Below are positions 45,174 through 54,020 of a stretch of 54,020 nucleotides of DNA, piece by piece. Made by a program: the position numbers and the translations under genes. The notes under the pieces are model-generated. The model searched no databases. It was not told the DNA's origin and saw only the letters and a program-made list of their open reading frames with translations. The stretch covers positions 1 to 54,020 of the forward strand of contig NZ_JAJOHV010000021.1 of NCBI RefSeq assembly GCF_021129175.1. Reading direction: 5' to 3'. This stretch comes from Chromobacterium piscinae. GTDB lineage: Bacteria > Pseudomonadota > Gammaproteobacteria > Burkholderiales > Chromobacteriaceae. Within the stretch, counting starts at the first letter, position 1; every line of letters starts with the position of its first letter.

Positions 45174-45994
45174 GCGGCGACGGCCTGGCGGCGGTTGCGC
45201 CACTGGAACAGCGACCAGATCGCCGCCCAGAACAGCGCGTAGGCGATCAGGCTGGTCAGCGCCGGGTGCGAGCGGTAGCCGGTCAGCGCGGCCACCACGC
45301 CGCCGAAGGGGCTCATGTCGTCAAGCAGCGCCGAGCTGTCCCACAGCGGGTCCACCAGCGCCGGCAGCACGTCCATCGAGATCAGCTTCTCCACGCCGGA
45401 CAGGAACAGCGAGGCACCCAACAGCAGCAGCATGATCTCGGTGACGCGGAAGAACAGCCGCCAGGACAGCACCTTGCCGCCTAGTTGCAGCAGGTAGAAG
45501 GTGAGGAAGGCCAGCAGCAGGCCGATCAGGCCGGCGACGCCCATCTTGGCGAGCTCCATGCCCTGGGCCTCGGCCAGCATGCCATACAGGAAGACTACGG
45601 CTTCGCTGCCTTCGCGGGCGATGGCCAGCGCGGCCAGCACGGTCACGCCCCACCAGTTGTTGCTGGCGGCTTTTTCAGACAAGCCGCTTTCCAGCTCTTT
45701 CTTTAGCGTGCGGCCGTGCTCGCGCATCCACAGCACCATCTGCACGATCAGCGCGGCGGCGATGAACACCATGCCGGTCTGGAAGTAGTCCTGGGCGCCG
45801 GCCATCAGGCTGCCGGCGGTGAACAGCGCCACGGCCAAAGCCACGGCCATCGCCAGGCCCAGCGCCACGCCGCCCCACAGATAGGGCTTGCCGGCGCGGC
45901 CGGCCGGGTTGTGGTTCATCCAGGCATTGAGGATGCCGACCACCAGCAGCGCCTCGACGCTTTCGCGCCAGACGATGAAGAGTACCTGTCCCAT
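45170..45994 (-). CDS. ftrC: FtrC-like iron permease (FTR1 family)
   Basis: The product has 274 residues with seven predicted membrane helices. Both FTR1 REXXE iron-relay motifs are present: RESVE near residue 10 (WRESVEALLVVGIL) and REGSE near 127 (AREGSEAVVFLYG). It imports iron across the inner membrane after oxidation by periplasmic partners. It lies 19 bases after ftrB and overlaps ftrD. Confidence 0.93.
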   Translation of the reverse strand: MGQVLFIVWRESVEALLVVGILNAWMNHNPAGRAGKPYLWGGVALGLAMAVALAVALFTAGSLMAGAQDYFQTGMVFIAAALIVQMVLWMREHGRTLKKELESGLSEKAASNNWWGVTVLAALAIAREGSEAVVFLYGMLAEAQGMELAKMGVAGLIGLLLAFLTFYLLQLGGKVLSWRLFFRVTEIMLLLLGASLFLSGVEKLISMDVLPALVDPLWDSSALLDDMSPFGGVVAALTGYRSHPALTSLIAYALFWAAIWSLFQWRNRRQAVAA

Positions 45995-46013
45995 TCGCGT
46001 TTACCTTCTTGTG

Positions 46014-46349
46014 TTACTTGGCGACGATCACGCCCTGGCCGGTTTTCATGTGGAATTCGTCGAAGAACTTGTATTCGCCCGGCGCCAGCGGCTGGAACAC
46101 CAGGAAGGATTCGGCGCCGGGGCCCAATACCTTTTCCTTGCGCAGCGGGGTACTTTCGAACTCGGCAGGGGTTTTGCCGATATTCATCACTTCGATCTTG
46201 AATTTCTTGTTGGCCGGCACCACCAGGCGGGCCGGAATCAACTGGCCGTCCTTCATTTGCAGCTTGAATACCGGCATGTCTTCGGCGAAGGCCGGGGAAG
46301 AGAGCAGGCCGGCCAGCAGGGCGGCGGCCATCAGGCGCAGAACAGTCAT
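46014..46349 (-). CDS. ftrB: FtrB-like periplasmic cupredoxin
   Basis: The product has 111 residues. The signal peptide is cleaved near PAFAEDMP; the mature 89 residues form a cupredoxin-like beta-sandwich (VVPANKKFKIEVMNIGKTPAEFES, abbreviated, then PGEYKFFDEFH). It resembles the cupredoxin domain of EfeO/FtrB. No cysteine is present, so a classic type 1 copper site is impossible; His and Met in DEFHMKTG and Glu residues could bind metal. It probably oxidises or hands over Fe(II) to FtrC. Confidence 0.85.
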   Translation of the reverse strand: MTVLRLMAAALLAGLLSSPAFAEDMPVFKLQMKDGQLIPARLVVPANKKFKIEVMNIGKTPAEFESTPLRKEKVLGPGAESFLVFQPLAPGEYKFFDEFHMKTGQGVIVAK

Positions 46350-46450
46350 CGTTTCGGAGTCCCGGAATGAGAAACAGCGCGGCAGGCCCGCGCCGTCTCC
46401 AATTGTATCGCAGTCAAGAATGCTTTGCGTTCACATTCTCACTATGCGGA

Positions 46451-46996
46451 TCAGTAGCCGCCCTTCTTGCCGATGCCGGCGAAGGTGAACTCGTAGTTGA
46501 GGTCGAACGGCTTGAACCAGGCGGCGACGCCGGTTTCCTTGTCGACGTGGCGGCCGAAGTGGGCGTGCTCGTTGGCGGTCGGCGGCATGATGGTGTACTT
46601 CAGCTTGTACTTGCCCGGGCCCTGCAGCTTGATGTTGTCACCGTAGTGCGGGCCGTCGTTGGCCACCATCGGCATCAGTTCGCCCTTCTGGGTCTTGCCG
46701 CCGACCTTGGTCAGTTCGTACTTGACCACCAGGTATGGCATCCAGGCGCCTTCTTCGAAGCCGTTCGGGTTGTTCTTGGTGGCGTGGATGTCGGCTTCCA
46801 GATGCACGTCGGACGCTTCCGGCTTCAGCATCATGCCTTCAGGCTCCATCTTGGTCGGCTGCAGGTAGACGGCACCGATTTCCATGCCGTTTTTCAGGGC
46901 AGGCTTGCCGATTGGGTATTCCTTGGCCATGGCAGCGAAGGAGGCGGACAGGGCGATGCTGGCGATAGCCAGCTGGCAGACAAAGCGACGCATCAT
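46451..46996 (-). CDS. ftrA: FtrA-like P19 periplasmic iron-binding protein
   Basis: The product has 181 residues; AAGGA stands 5 bases before the ATG at 46996. The signal peptide is cleaved near AAMAKEYP. It is a P19/Tpd family protein with conserved metal-site patterns KNGMEIGAVYLQP, DVHLEADIHATKNN and TANEHAHFGRHVD. P19 proteins bind copper and iron as dimers and feed FTR1-type permeases. It is first in ftrABCD, right behind a Fur-box promoter; a 101-base gap without a recognisable feature separates it from ftrB. Confidence 0.92.
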   Translation of the reverse strand: MMRRFVCQLAIASIALSASFAAMAKEYPIGKPALKNGMEIGAVYLQPTKMEPEGMMLKPEASDVHLEADIHATKNNPNGFEEGAWMPYLVVKYELTKVGGKTQKGELMPMVANDGPHYGDNIKLQGPGKYKLKYTIMPPTANEHAHFGRHVDKETGVAAWFKPFDLNYEFTFAGIGKKGGY

Positions 46997-47040
46997 GTTT
47001 TCCTTATTAAGTAGGGCGGCAGTACCGGCCGCTGAACTGC

Positions 47041-47069
47041 ATGATAATGCTAGTAATTATCGTTTGCAA
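47041..47069 (-). promoter_or_regulatory. Fur box overlapping the ftrABCD promoter
   Basis: On the minus strand TTGCAA (47064-47069) and TATCAT (47041-47046) are 17 bases apart, a good sigma70 promoter. A 19-base Fur box at 47043-47061 matches the classical consensus at 16 of 19 positions and covers the spacer and most of the -10 element. Iron-loaded Fur bound there should repress the operon. Confidence 0.85.
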
Positions 47070-47206
47070 ACCTCGGTCGGCTGGAAATGACTTGAAAAAT
47101 CATGAATATATATGAATTCGTCAATTTATTTCACGAATGGCATCTCAGATGTCTTGCCGACTGCTGCGGCGGCCGGATTTGGCGCCGCCGGGAGGAGGGG
47201 CGCTGA

Positions 47207-49063
47207 TCAGCGCAGGGTTAGGCGCAGCTGCCGCAGCTGGGCCAGACTCTGGTCCAGGATCAGCAGTTGCAGCATCTGCTCGGCCAGATGGCCAGCGCCG
47301 TCGCGATAGGCTTGGGCGAAGGCGTCCACCGCCGCGGCGTCCAACTGCCCCTCGGTGGCCGCGGCCAGCCGCGCGCCCAGGTCGTCGAAGCGCGGGGCCA
47401 GGCTTGTTTGCAGCCAGCCGGACAAGGGCGGGTTGAAGCCGCGCTTCTTGCGCTGGAAGAAGTCGGCCGGCAGCGCCGGGTGGATTGCGCGGCGGAAAAT
47501 CAGCTTGGCCGGCTTGGTGTAGCGTTCGGCGGCGGAGGTCGCCAGCAGACGTTGGTAGAAGCGGTGGTCCAGCAGCGGGGCGCGGCCTTCGAGGCCGTGG
47601 GCCATCGTGCACAGGTCGGACTTTTGCAGGATGTAGTCGGGCAGATAGTTGGCGAAGTCCAGCTCCAGCAGCTGGTGCAGGCCGGGCGCGCCGTCTTTGG
47701 GCGCCGGGCCGATGTCGTCGGGCGCGCGCCAATGGCACAGCTTTTCCAGTTTGCGGCCGCCTTGCAGGAAGCTGCGCTGTCCCGGCGTGAAGCCGGAGAA
47801 ACGCAGCGAATAGGCGTTTTTCCAGTCCATCGCCAGTTCGGTGGCCAGCTTGCCGCGCTTGCTGTCCAGCTGCGGCTTGATCGGCAGCGGCAGACGGATG
47901 TTTTGCCGCCAGCGGGTACGCAGATGCTTGCCCATGCGCTTGTAGCCGGCCAGCATTTCATCGCCGCCGTCGCCCACCAGCACCACCTTGACGTGCCGGG
48001 TGACTTCCCGCGCCAGATACCAGGTGGGGAAGCTGGACGGATCGGCGAAAGGCTGGTCCAGGTCGGCGACGATGCGATCGAAATCGGCGGCCAGGTTTTC
48101 CGGCATCTCCACTCGCACATTGGGCAGGCCCATCCGCTGGGCGGAATCCGCGGCGTCGCCGGACTCGTCCATGCCCGAGCCGGGAAAGGCGGCGGTGAAG
48201 CTGGAGAATTGCGTCAGCTGCTGGGTGGCCAGTCGGCTGGCGATCACGGTGGAGTCGATGCCGCCTGACAGCAGCACGCCCAGCGGCCGGTCGGCCACGG
48301 TGCGCATCGCCACCGCGCGGTCCAGCTCCGGCAGCCAGTCGCCGGATTCCGCCTTCGGCTGCCAGTAGCGTTGCTTGCTCAACTGGCGGCTGTTCAGGTC
48401 GAATTCCAGCCGGTATCCGTTTTCCAGCCGCTGGATGTGGCTGAACACGGTGGCCGGCGACGGGATGTAGCGGTGGGCGAGGTAGGCGTCGATGGCCTCG
48501 GCGCTGAAGCCGCGCTGCTCGGCCGGCAGGAAGGGCAGCACCGCCCGCACCAGCGAGCCATAGGCGAAATTACCGTCCAGCAGCGAGTACAGCAGCGGCT
48601 TCTCGCCCATGCGGTCGCGCGCCAGGTGAACCTTGCCGCTGCGCGAATCCAGGATGGCGAAGGCGAACATGCCGCGCAGCCGCGCGAGCAGGCCTTCGAT
48701 GCCCCAGGCCTGATAGCCGCGCAGGATGAATTCAGTGTCGGCATGGGTGCGGAAGACGGCGCCGCCGGCTTCCAGTTCGGCCTTGCCGGCTTCCCAGTCG
48801 TAGACCTCGCCGTTGTAGCAGATCCAGACCTGGCCGTCGTCGCTGGCCATCGGCTGGTTGGCCACCGGACGCGGGTCGATGATGGCGAGGCGGGCGTGCA
48901 GCATCGCGTTGTGGATGGCGTCGTCGCCGGCCGGGTTCAGCGCCGCGTCCAGCAGCAGCCGGCTGGCGTCATCCGGGCCGCGGCGGCGCAACTCGTCCAG
49001 CATCGCTTGCGGGACGGCGGGGTTGACGGGGCGGCGCGAGAAAAATCCGGCGATTCCACACAT
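47207..49063 (-). CDS. asnB: AsnB-like asparagine synthase / class II amidotransferase
   Basis: The product has 618 residues from the ATG at 49063, chosen because it exposes the catalytic Cys2 in MCGIAGFFSRR; an upstream ATG would mask it. The N-terminal glutaminase domain (1-210) has RLAIIDPRPVANQPM and CYNGEVYDWE. The C-terminal synthetase domain has the pyrophosphate loop LLSGGIDSTVIASRL near residue 245 and VVLVGDGGDEMLAGYKR near 350. It could make asparagine or amidate another carboxylate, as AsnB paralogues in surface-sugar loci do. It stands alone here, so general asparagine synthesis is the simplest view. Confidence 0.88.
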   Translation of the reverse strand: MCGIAGFFSRRPVNPAVPQAMLDELRRRGPDDASRLLLDAALNPAGDDAIHNAMLHARLAIIDPRPVANQPMASDDGQVWICYNGEVYDWEAGKAELEAGGAVFRTHADTEFILRGYQAWGIEGLLARLRGMFAFAILDSRSGKVHLARDRMGEKPLLYSLLDGNFAYGSLVRAVLPFLPAEQRGFSAEAIDAYLAHRYIPSPATVFSHIQRLENGYRLEFDLNSRQLSKQRYWQPKAESGDWLPELDRAVAMRTVADRPLGVLLSGGIDSTVIASRLATQQLTQFSSFTAAFPGSGMDESGDAADSAQRMGLPNVRVEMPENLAADFDRIVADLDQPFADPSSFPTWYLAREVTRHVKVVLVGDGGDEMLAGYKRMGKHLRTRWRQNIRLPLPIKPQLDSKRGKLATELAMDWKNAYSLRFSGFTPGQRSFLQGGRKLEKLCHWRAPDDIGPAPKDGAPGLHQLLELDFANYLPDYILQKSDLCTMAHGLEGRAPLLDHRFYQRLLATSAAERYTKPAKLIFRRAIHPALPADFFQRKKRGFNPPLSGWLQTSLAPRFDDLGARLAAATEGQLDAAAVDAFAQAYRDGAGHLAEQMLQLLILDQSLAQLRQLRLTLR

Positions 49064-49152
49064 GATGACTGCGTTTCCGAACGCGCGGGGCGGCAAGGCG
49101 CCCCGCTTGGGTTTTCAATGCCGCGCAGTATCCGGCGCGCCGCCGGACGGTG

Positions 49153-50352
49153 TCAAACCCTGGCCTTGCGATGCAGGTCCGGCAGCGCCACCGCCGCGAT
49201 GCCTAGCAAGGGGAGGAAGGCGCACAGCTGGTAGACGAACTCGATGCCTTTGAGGTCGGCCAGCTCGCCCAGCACCGCGGCGCCGATGCCGCCGATGCCG
49301 AAGGCGAAGCCGAAGAACATGCCGGATACCATGCCTACCTTGCCTGGCAGCAGCTCCTGCGCGTAGATCAGGATGGCCGGGAAGGCCGAAGCCAGAATGA
49401 AGCCGATGGGCAGCGACAGCGCGGCGGTCCAGAACAGATTGGCGTGCGGCAGCGCCAGCGCCAGCGGCGCCACGCCCAGGATGGAGAAGCCTATCACCCG
49501 CTTGCGGCCGATGGCGTCGCCGATCGGACCGCCCAGCACGGTGCCGGCGGCCACTGCGAACAGGAACAGGAACAGATACAGCTGCGCCGACTGCATGCCC
49601 ACCTGGAAATGGTGGATCAGGTAGAAGGTGTAGTAGCTGGTGATGCTGGCGAGGTAAAAGTGCTTGGAGAATACCAGCAGCAGCAATAGCAGCAGCGTCA
49701 GCTTGACCCGGGCGGAGGACAGGTCGGGCGGGGCGACGACGCTGGCTTTCTTGGCCTGGCGCTGCTGATGCGCGTACCACTGGCCGACGCGGAACAGCAC
49801 GTACATCGCCAGCAGCGCGGCCAGGCCGAACCAGGCCACGCTGCGCTGGCCCAGCGGAATCACGATCAGAGCCGCCAGCAAGGGTCCGGTGGCGCTGCCG
49901 GCGTTGCCGCCCACCTGGAAGATGGATTGGGCGAGGCCGGGGCGGCCGCCGGACGCCATCCGCGCCACCCGCGACGACTCCGGGTGGAAGATGGACGAGC
50001 CGGTGCCCACCAGCGCGGCGGCCAGCAGCAGCAGCGGGAAGCTGGAGGCGCTGGACAGCAACAGCAGGCCGATCAGCGTCGAACTCATGCCGAATACCAG
50101 CGAGTAGGGCTGGGGACGCTTGTCGGTATAAATGCCCACCAGCGGCTGCAGCAGCGAGGCGGTGCACTGGTAGGTGAAGGTCATCAGGCCGATCTCGGCG
50201 AAGCTGAGGTGGTAGTTGCCCTTCAGCAGCGGATATAGCGCCACCAGCAGCGACTGCAGCATGTCATTGAGAAAATGGGAAAAACTGATCGCGCCGAGCA
50301 CGCGGAAGCGGGGGTCCTGCGCGGCGGCGAGTGTGGGACTGCTGGTAGTCAT
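49153..50352 (-). CDS. fsr: Fosmidomycin-resistance-type MFS exporter
   Basis: The product has 399 residues with 12 membrane segments. Family traits are SFSHFLNDMLQSLLVALYPLL (abbreviated), GLMTFTYQCTASLLQPLVG, GSSIFHPESSRVARMASG and SIFQVGGNAGSATGPLL. E. coli Fsr exports fosmidomycin. The gene is divergent from an AraC-family regulator with 96 bases between starts, a usual arrangement for local control. The natural substrate is unknown. Confidence 0.88.
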   Translation of the reverse strand: MTTSSPTLAAAQDPRFRVLGAISFSHFLNDMLQSLLVALYPLLKGNYHLSFAEIGLMTFTYQCTASLLQPLVGIYTDKRPQPYSLVFGMSSTLIGLLLLSSASSFPLLLLAAALVGTGSSIFHPESSRVARMASGGRPGLAQSIFQVGGNAGSATGPLLAALIVIPLGQRSVAWFGLAALLAMYVLFRVGQWYAHQQRQAKKASVVAPPDLSSARVKLTLLLLLLLVFSKHFYLASITSYYTFYLIHHFQVGMQSAQLYLFLFLFAVAAGTVLGGPIGDAIGRKRVIGFSILGVAPLALALPHANLFWTAALSLPIGFILASAFPAILIYAQELLPGKVGMVSGMFFGFAFGIGGIGAAVLGELADLKGIEFVYQLCAFLPLLGIAAVALPDLHRKARV

Positions 50353-50448
50353 CGTGCGATACTCATTCTGGGTGGTAGGACCATGCTAGCAAGCACGTTT
50401 CCGCCAGTCCTGCGAAAATGAGGCAATCATCTTATCGAAAGAGGCAGA

Positions 50449-51222
50449 GTGGACAGCCTGGAACCACGAGACGAGTTCGACCTGGGCCTGGAGCCGGTGG
50501 TGGGCAAGCCGCGCGACTACCCGGCCGGCAAGGAAACCGAACGCCATCGCCATCCCACCGCCCAGCTCTTGTACGCGGTGGAGGGCCTGATGCTGGTCGG
50601 CACAGAGCGCGGCCAGTGGGTGGTGCCGCCGACGCGCGCCATCTGGCTGCCGATCGGCACCTGGCACCAGGTGAGCATGGTCAGCCCGGTGCGGATGCGC
50701 AGCATTTACGTGCGCGGCGACCGGCTGGAGGGCCTGCCCGCCGACTGCTGCGTGCTGGAGGTGTCGCCGCTGCTGCGCGAGCTGATCGTCGCCGCGGTGG
50801 CGGTGGGGCGCGTTTGCCAGTCCGGTTCGCGCGACGAGAAGGTGATGGATCTGCTGCTGGCGGAAATCGGCCGCGCGCCGGTGTTGCCGCTGTCGCTGCC
50901 GCAACCTGCGTCCGCCGCGCTGCGCCAGCTGTGCGACGTCTGGCTCGCGCATCCAGACGACGCGCGGGGCGCGGCCGAGTGGGCGCGCGAGCTGGCGCTG
51001 GACCCGCGCACGCTGCAGCGCCGCTTCCGCCGCGAAACCGGCCTCAGCTTCGGCCAGTGGCGGCGCCAGGCGCGGCTGATGCGGGCGCTGCAGCGGCTGG
51101 CCTGCGGCGACAGCGTATTGAAGGTGGCGCTGGACCTGGGCTACGCCAGCCCCAGCGCCTTCGCCACCATGTTCAAGCGCGAGCTGGGCGCACCGCCGAG
51201 CAGCTTCTTCGCCGCCTCGTAG
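50449..51222 (+). CDS. AraC-family regulator with N-terminal cupin
   Basis: The product has 257 residues from a GTG at 50449, with GAGG 5 bases before it. The N-terminal half is a cupin sensor (ERHRHPTAQLLYAVEG, PTRAIWLPIGTWHQV). The C-terminal half (about 160-257) has the two AraC helix-turn-helix motifs, ending DLGYASPSAFATMFKREL and PPSSFF. It probably controls the divergent exporter. The inducer is not predictable. Confidence 0.9.
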   Translation: MDSLEPRDEFDLGLEPVVGKPRDYPAGKETERHRHPTAQLLYAVEGLMLVGTERGQWVVPPTRAIWLPIGTWHQVSMVSPVRMRSIYVRGDRLEGLPADCCVLEVSPLLRELIVAAVAVGRVCQSGSRDEKVMDLLLAEIGRAPVLPLSLPQPASAALRQLCDVWLAHPDDARGAAEWARELALDPRTLQRRFRRETGLSFGQWRRQARLMRALQRLACGDSVLKVALDLGYASPSAFATMFKRELGAPPSSFFAAS

Positions 51223-51251
51223 GGTGCGTCACCCCGTAGGGGCGACGCACC
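51223..51251. other. Long palindromic stem-loop directly after the AraC gene
   Basis: An 8-base-pair outer stem (51223-51230 and 51244-51251) and a 4-base-pair inner stem (51232-51235 and 51239-51242) enclose GTA. It follows the stop codon immediately. Only GTGTTGTT follows, so it may be a weak terminator or a dispersed palindrome. Confidence 0.6.
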
Positions 51252-51674
51252 GTGTTGTTCCCGCTTTGCGGAGAATGTTTTTCATGGCGGGGCTGACCGC
51301 CGAGTAGGCAGGTCGTGTTGGCTAGGGGGATGCGCAGCAACGCGCGATGTTGTGTCCGCTGCGCGGACGATGTGTTAGGTGCGGGTTCCGCCCAGGGACG
51401 GGCCTGGGGCTGTGCGGCTAGAGTCTTGGCGATCCCAGGCCGCCCCGACAGCGCTGCGAAACCCCGTCTCCAAAGCCATTCTCAAGGCGCCGCCGGAACT
51501 AGCCGCGCGCTAATGTCGCGGGGCGTCGAACAGCCGGCGGCTTAAAACCTTGGACATGGCTTCGGAGCCGGCGTGCGCTGAATGGGGGAAATGGCGCGCC
51601 GACTCGACTCAAATCATTATCGATTGCGTTTTGCCCCATCGGGTTCCGGATAACGTCGTTGCTGGCAGTTCCAT
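51252..51674. other. Non-coding stretch of about 420 bases
   Basis: No convincing gene is present: the short open frames lack homology, ribosome sites and plausible composition. A small GTCCGC/GCGGAC hairpin lies near 51354-51368 and a Fur-like half-site AATCATTATC near 51611. It may be eroded sequence or contain a repeat copy found elsewhere in the genome. Confidence 0.5.
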
Positions 51675-52355
<681 letters not shown>

Positions 52356-52369
52356 TTACCTTTGCCGCC

Positions 52370-53578
52370 ATGCAAGTCCAACGCCTAGAACCCTATTTCG
52401 GCTTCGCCCGCTTCATCGCGCGCCGCATGAGCTGCCTGCGCATGCTGCAGATATCAGGCAGCCTGACTTTCACCACGCTGCTGGCGCTGGTGCCGCTGTT
52501 CACCATCGCGCTGACGGTGCTGTCGGCGTTCCCGGTGTTTTCCGATTACAGCGCCCGCTTCAAGATCATGCTGCTGTCGACGCTGGTGCCGGAATTCGCC
52601 GGCAAGGTGATCACCGTCTACATGCGCCAGTTCGCCGACAACGCGGAAAAGCTCACCGCCGCCGGCATCGTGATGCTGGGCGTCACCGCGCTGATGCTGA
52701 TGTCCACCATCGAGCGCACCTTCAACGCGATCTGGGGCGTGCGCCGCGGGCGGCCGTGGCTGCAGCAGAGCATGGTGTACTGGACGGTGCTGACGCTGGG
52801 GCCGCTGGTGTTGGGCGGCAGCCTGCTGTCCTGGCGCTGGCTGTTCAAGGCCACCCGGCTGGAGAAGAACCTGCCGCTGCTGGCCAGCCTGCTGGAGGCC
52901 GGCGGCACCATCGTGCTGACCGCGCTGGTGCTGGTGCTGCTGTACCGCATCGTGCCCAACCGCTTCGTGCCGTTCCGCCACGCGGTGTGGGGCGCGCTGG
53001 TCACCGCGGTGCTGCTGGAACTGACCAAGATGGGCTTCGGCTTCTACATCGGCCAGGTGGCCAGCTATCAGCTGGTGTACGGGGCCTTCGCCAGCGTGCC
53101 GATCTTCCTGCTGTGGGTGTATTGCCTGTGGCTGGTGGTGCTGGCCGGCGCGGTGTTCACTTCGGCGCTGTCTTATTGGGAGGGCGGCGCCTGGCGCCGC
53201 CGCAACGAGCCGCACCGACGCTTTCAGGACGCGCTGGAACTGTTGCTGCTGCTGGACGCCGCCCATGAGCGCGGCGAGGCGCTGACGCCGCGCCAGCTGC
53301 GGGAGCAGGTGAAGGTGGGGTATGACGAACTGGGCCTGGTGCTGGACCGGCTGGCGTTGCGCGGCTATGTGCAGAAGGGCCACGGCGACGCCTGGGTGCT
53401 GATGCGGCGCGCGTCGGCCATCAATCTGTCGGATCTGTTCCAGCTCTTCGTCTACCGCCGAGACGCCAGCGGCGGCGATGCGCTGGACCAGACCCTGGCC
53501 GAGTTGCTGGGGCCGCTGACCGACCAGCTTCAGGCCGTGACGGTGGCCGACTTGGCGCGGCGGGTCGGCCGGAAGTAG
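52370..53578 (+). CDS. YihY/BrkB-family inner membrane protein
   Basis: The product has 402 residues from the ATG at 52370; an upstream ATG adds 15 unmatched residues. Six membrane helices lie in residues about 30-275, with the family patterns SGSLTFTTLLALVPLFTI and YGAFASVPIFLLWVYCLWL. The C-terminal 120 residues are soluble and look like a winged-helix domain (TPRQLREQVKVGYDELGLVL, abbreviated). The family was once mislabelled ribonuclease BN; its function is not established. Its last 49 bases overlap the DUF3025 gene tail to tail. Confidence 0.88.
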   Translation: MQVQRLEPYFGFARFIARRMSCLRMLQISGSLTFTTLLALVPLFTIALTVLSAFPVFSDYSARFKIMLLSTLVPEFAGKVITVYMRQFADNAEKLTAAGIVMLGVTALMLMSTIERTFNAIWGVRRGRPWLQQSMVYWTVLTLGPLVLGGSLLSWRWLFKATRLEKNLPLLASLLEAGGTIVLTALVLVLLYRIVPNRFVPFRHAVWGALVTAVLLELTKMGFGFYIGQVASYQLVYGAFASVPIFLLWVYCLWLVVLAGAVFTSALSYWEGGAWRRRNEPHRRFQDALELLLLLDAAHERGEALTPRQLREQVKVGYDELGLVLDRLALRGYVQKGHGDAWVLMRRASAINLSDLFQLFVYRRDASGGDALDQTLAELLGPLTDQLQAVTVADLARRVGRK

Positions 53579-54020
53579 TCGGCATTGTCGTAGAAGGCCG
53601 GATCTTCGTTGTCCGGCCACCAGCCCGGAATGCCCAGGAGCGGCAGCGGGCACAAGGCGCGCGGGCTGGCGAGAAAGCCGTCGTCGTCCAGCCGTGCGGC
53701 CAGTTCCGCGTCCAGCAGGGCGGTCTGTCCGTCGCCGTCCAGTCCGAAGAAATCCTCCCCCACTTCCACGATCAGTGCCTTGCCGCACCAGCCCAGGTGT
53801 GGCGCTAGCCCGGTCTCCATCAGCGCGTGGCCCAGCGTGCGGGCGGCGATGCGCCGTCCCCAGTCGTCACGGCTCTCGATGAACAGCTCGCGCCAGCGCA
53901 TATCGTCCAGCAATTGGCCCAGTCGCGGATCGGCGACGGCCACGATGACGCCGCATTCGTCGAGCAGGGTGGCGGCGTCGCGCAGCGGGCCGCGCTTGGC
54001 CTCGCCGCGCGCGATCGCGC
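53530..54020 (-). CDS. DUF3025-family protein, N-terminus beyond window
   Basis: At least 163 residues are visible, open to the right edge; an internal GTG at 53943 is unlikely to be the start because KRGPLRDAATLLDECG upstream of it is a family motif. Further family features are GHALMETGLAPHLGWCGKAL and LPLLGIPGWWPDNEDP. DUF3025 proteins of beta- and gammaproteobacteria have no known function. No signal or membrane segment is visible in this part. Confidence 0.8.
   Translation of the reverse strand, partial: AIARGEAKRGPLRDAATLLDECGVIVAVADPRLGQLLDDMRWRELFIESRDDWGRRIAARTLGHALMETGLAPHLGWCGKALIVEVGEDFFGLDGDGQTALLDAELAARLDDDGFLASPRALCPLPLLGIPGWWPDNEDPAFYDNADYFRPTRRAKSATVTA

Noticed and set aside
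47200-47213. Perfect 14-base palindrome at the end of asnB
   Set aside because: It has no loop and no T-run and includes the stop codon, so it is probably chance in GC-rich coding sequence.
51611-51620. Fur-like half-site downstream of the WrbA-like gene
   Set aside because: Only half of a box is present and it is not near any start codon.

Overview
The window is GC-rich, densely packed chromosomal DNA with no phage, insertion sequence, CRISPR array, rRNA or tRNA that I can see. Protein families and gene orders point to a free-living Gram-negative betaproteobacterium, most likely Neisseriales (Chromobacterium-like). The clues are a five-gene minor-pilin cluster in the Neisseria pilHIJKX order without pilY1, a metX-metW pair, an FtrABCD iron system and an Arn lipid A modification operon. 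The taxonomic call is an inference from gene content.

Layout. 1-4891 (minus strand): an arn operon read as arnT, one SMR-type flippase subunit, arnB, arnC and an ArnA-type formyltransferase cut by the window edge. 4995-9836 (minus): hemF, a small outer membrane barrel, an alpha/beta hydrolase with a Cys nucleophile, and an RstA/RstB-like two-component pair. 10014-12261 (plus): cstA and a ybdD-like gene. 12334-14333: yeiH and a divergent LysR gene (YeiE-like). 14412-19129 (minus): marR, outer membrane factor, emrA and emrB, a tripartite drug efflux operon. 19306-21051: an ArsC-like reductase and a Bcr/CflA exporter.

21079-27730 (minus) is the most unusual part: a small Ala/Ser-rich YjbE-like protein, a 951-residue YjbH-type protein with a PAP2 phosphatase domain fused at its C-terminus, a Wza-like SLBB export protein without a lipobox, and a Wzz-like chain-length protein. 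This looks like an exopolysaccharide export and processing module. No glycosyltransferase is nearby. It has a candidate promoter whose spacer holds a palindrome, and a long stem-loop between its first two genes.

27885-32917: thrB, a DUF2782 gene, a LOG-family gene and divergent polA. 33099-36026 (plus): the minor pilins, tightly overlapping and mostly starting with GTG. 36036-39351 (minus): ampG, a Pmp3/YqaE-like peptide, metW and metX. 39509-42913 (plus): a small membrane protein, a YhcC-like radical SAM protein, msrP-msrQ and ybaK. 42897-46996 (minus): a periplasmic solute-binding-like protein and ftrABCD, preceded by a near-consensus Fur box lying on a good sigma70 promoter. 47207-54020: an AsnB-like amidotransferase, a fosmidomycin-resistance-type exporter with a divergent AraC regulator, a 450-base non-coding stretch, a WrbA-like flavoprotein, a YihY/BrkB membrane protein and a DUF3025 gene cut by the window end.

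Many genes are translationally coupled (ATGA, GTGA or TGATG junctions), and strong hairpin terminators separate most units. All functional calls come from reading motifs and remembered family features; no database search was run.
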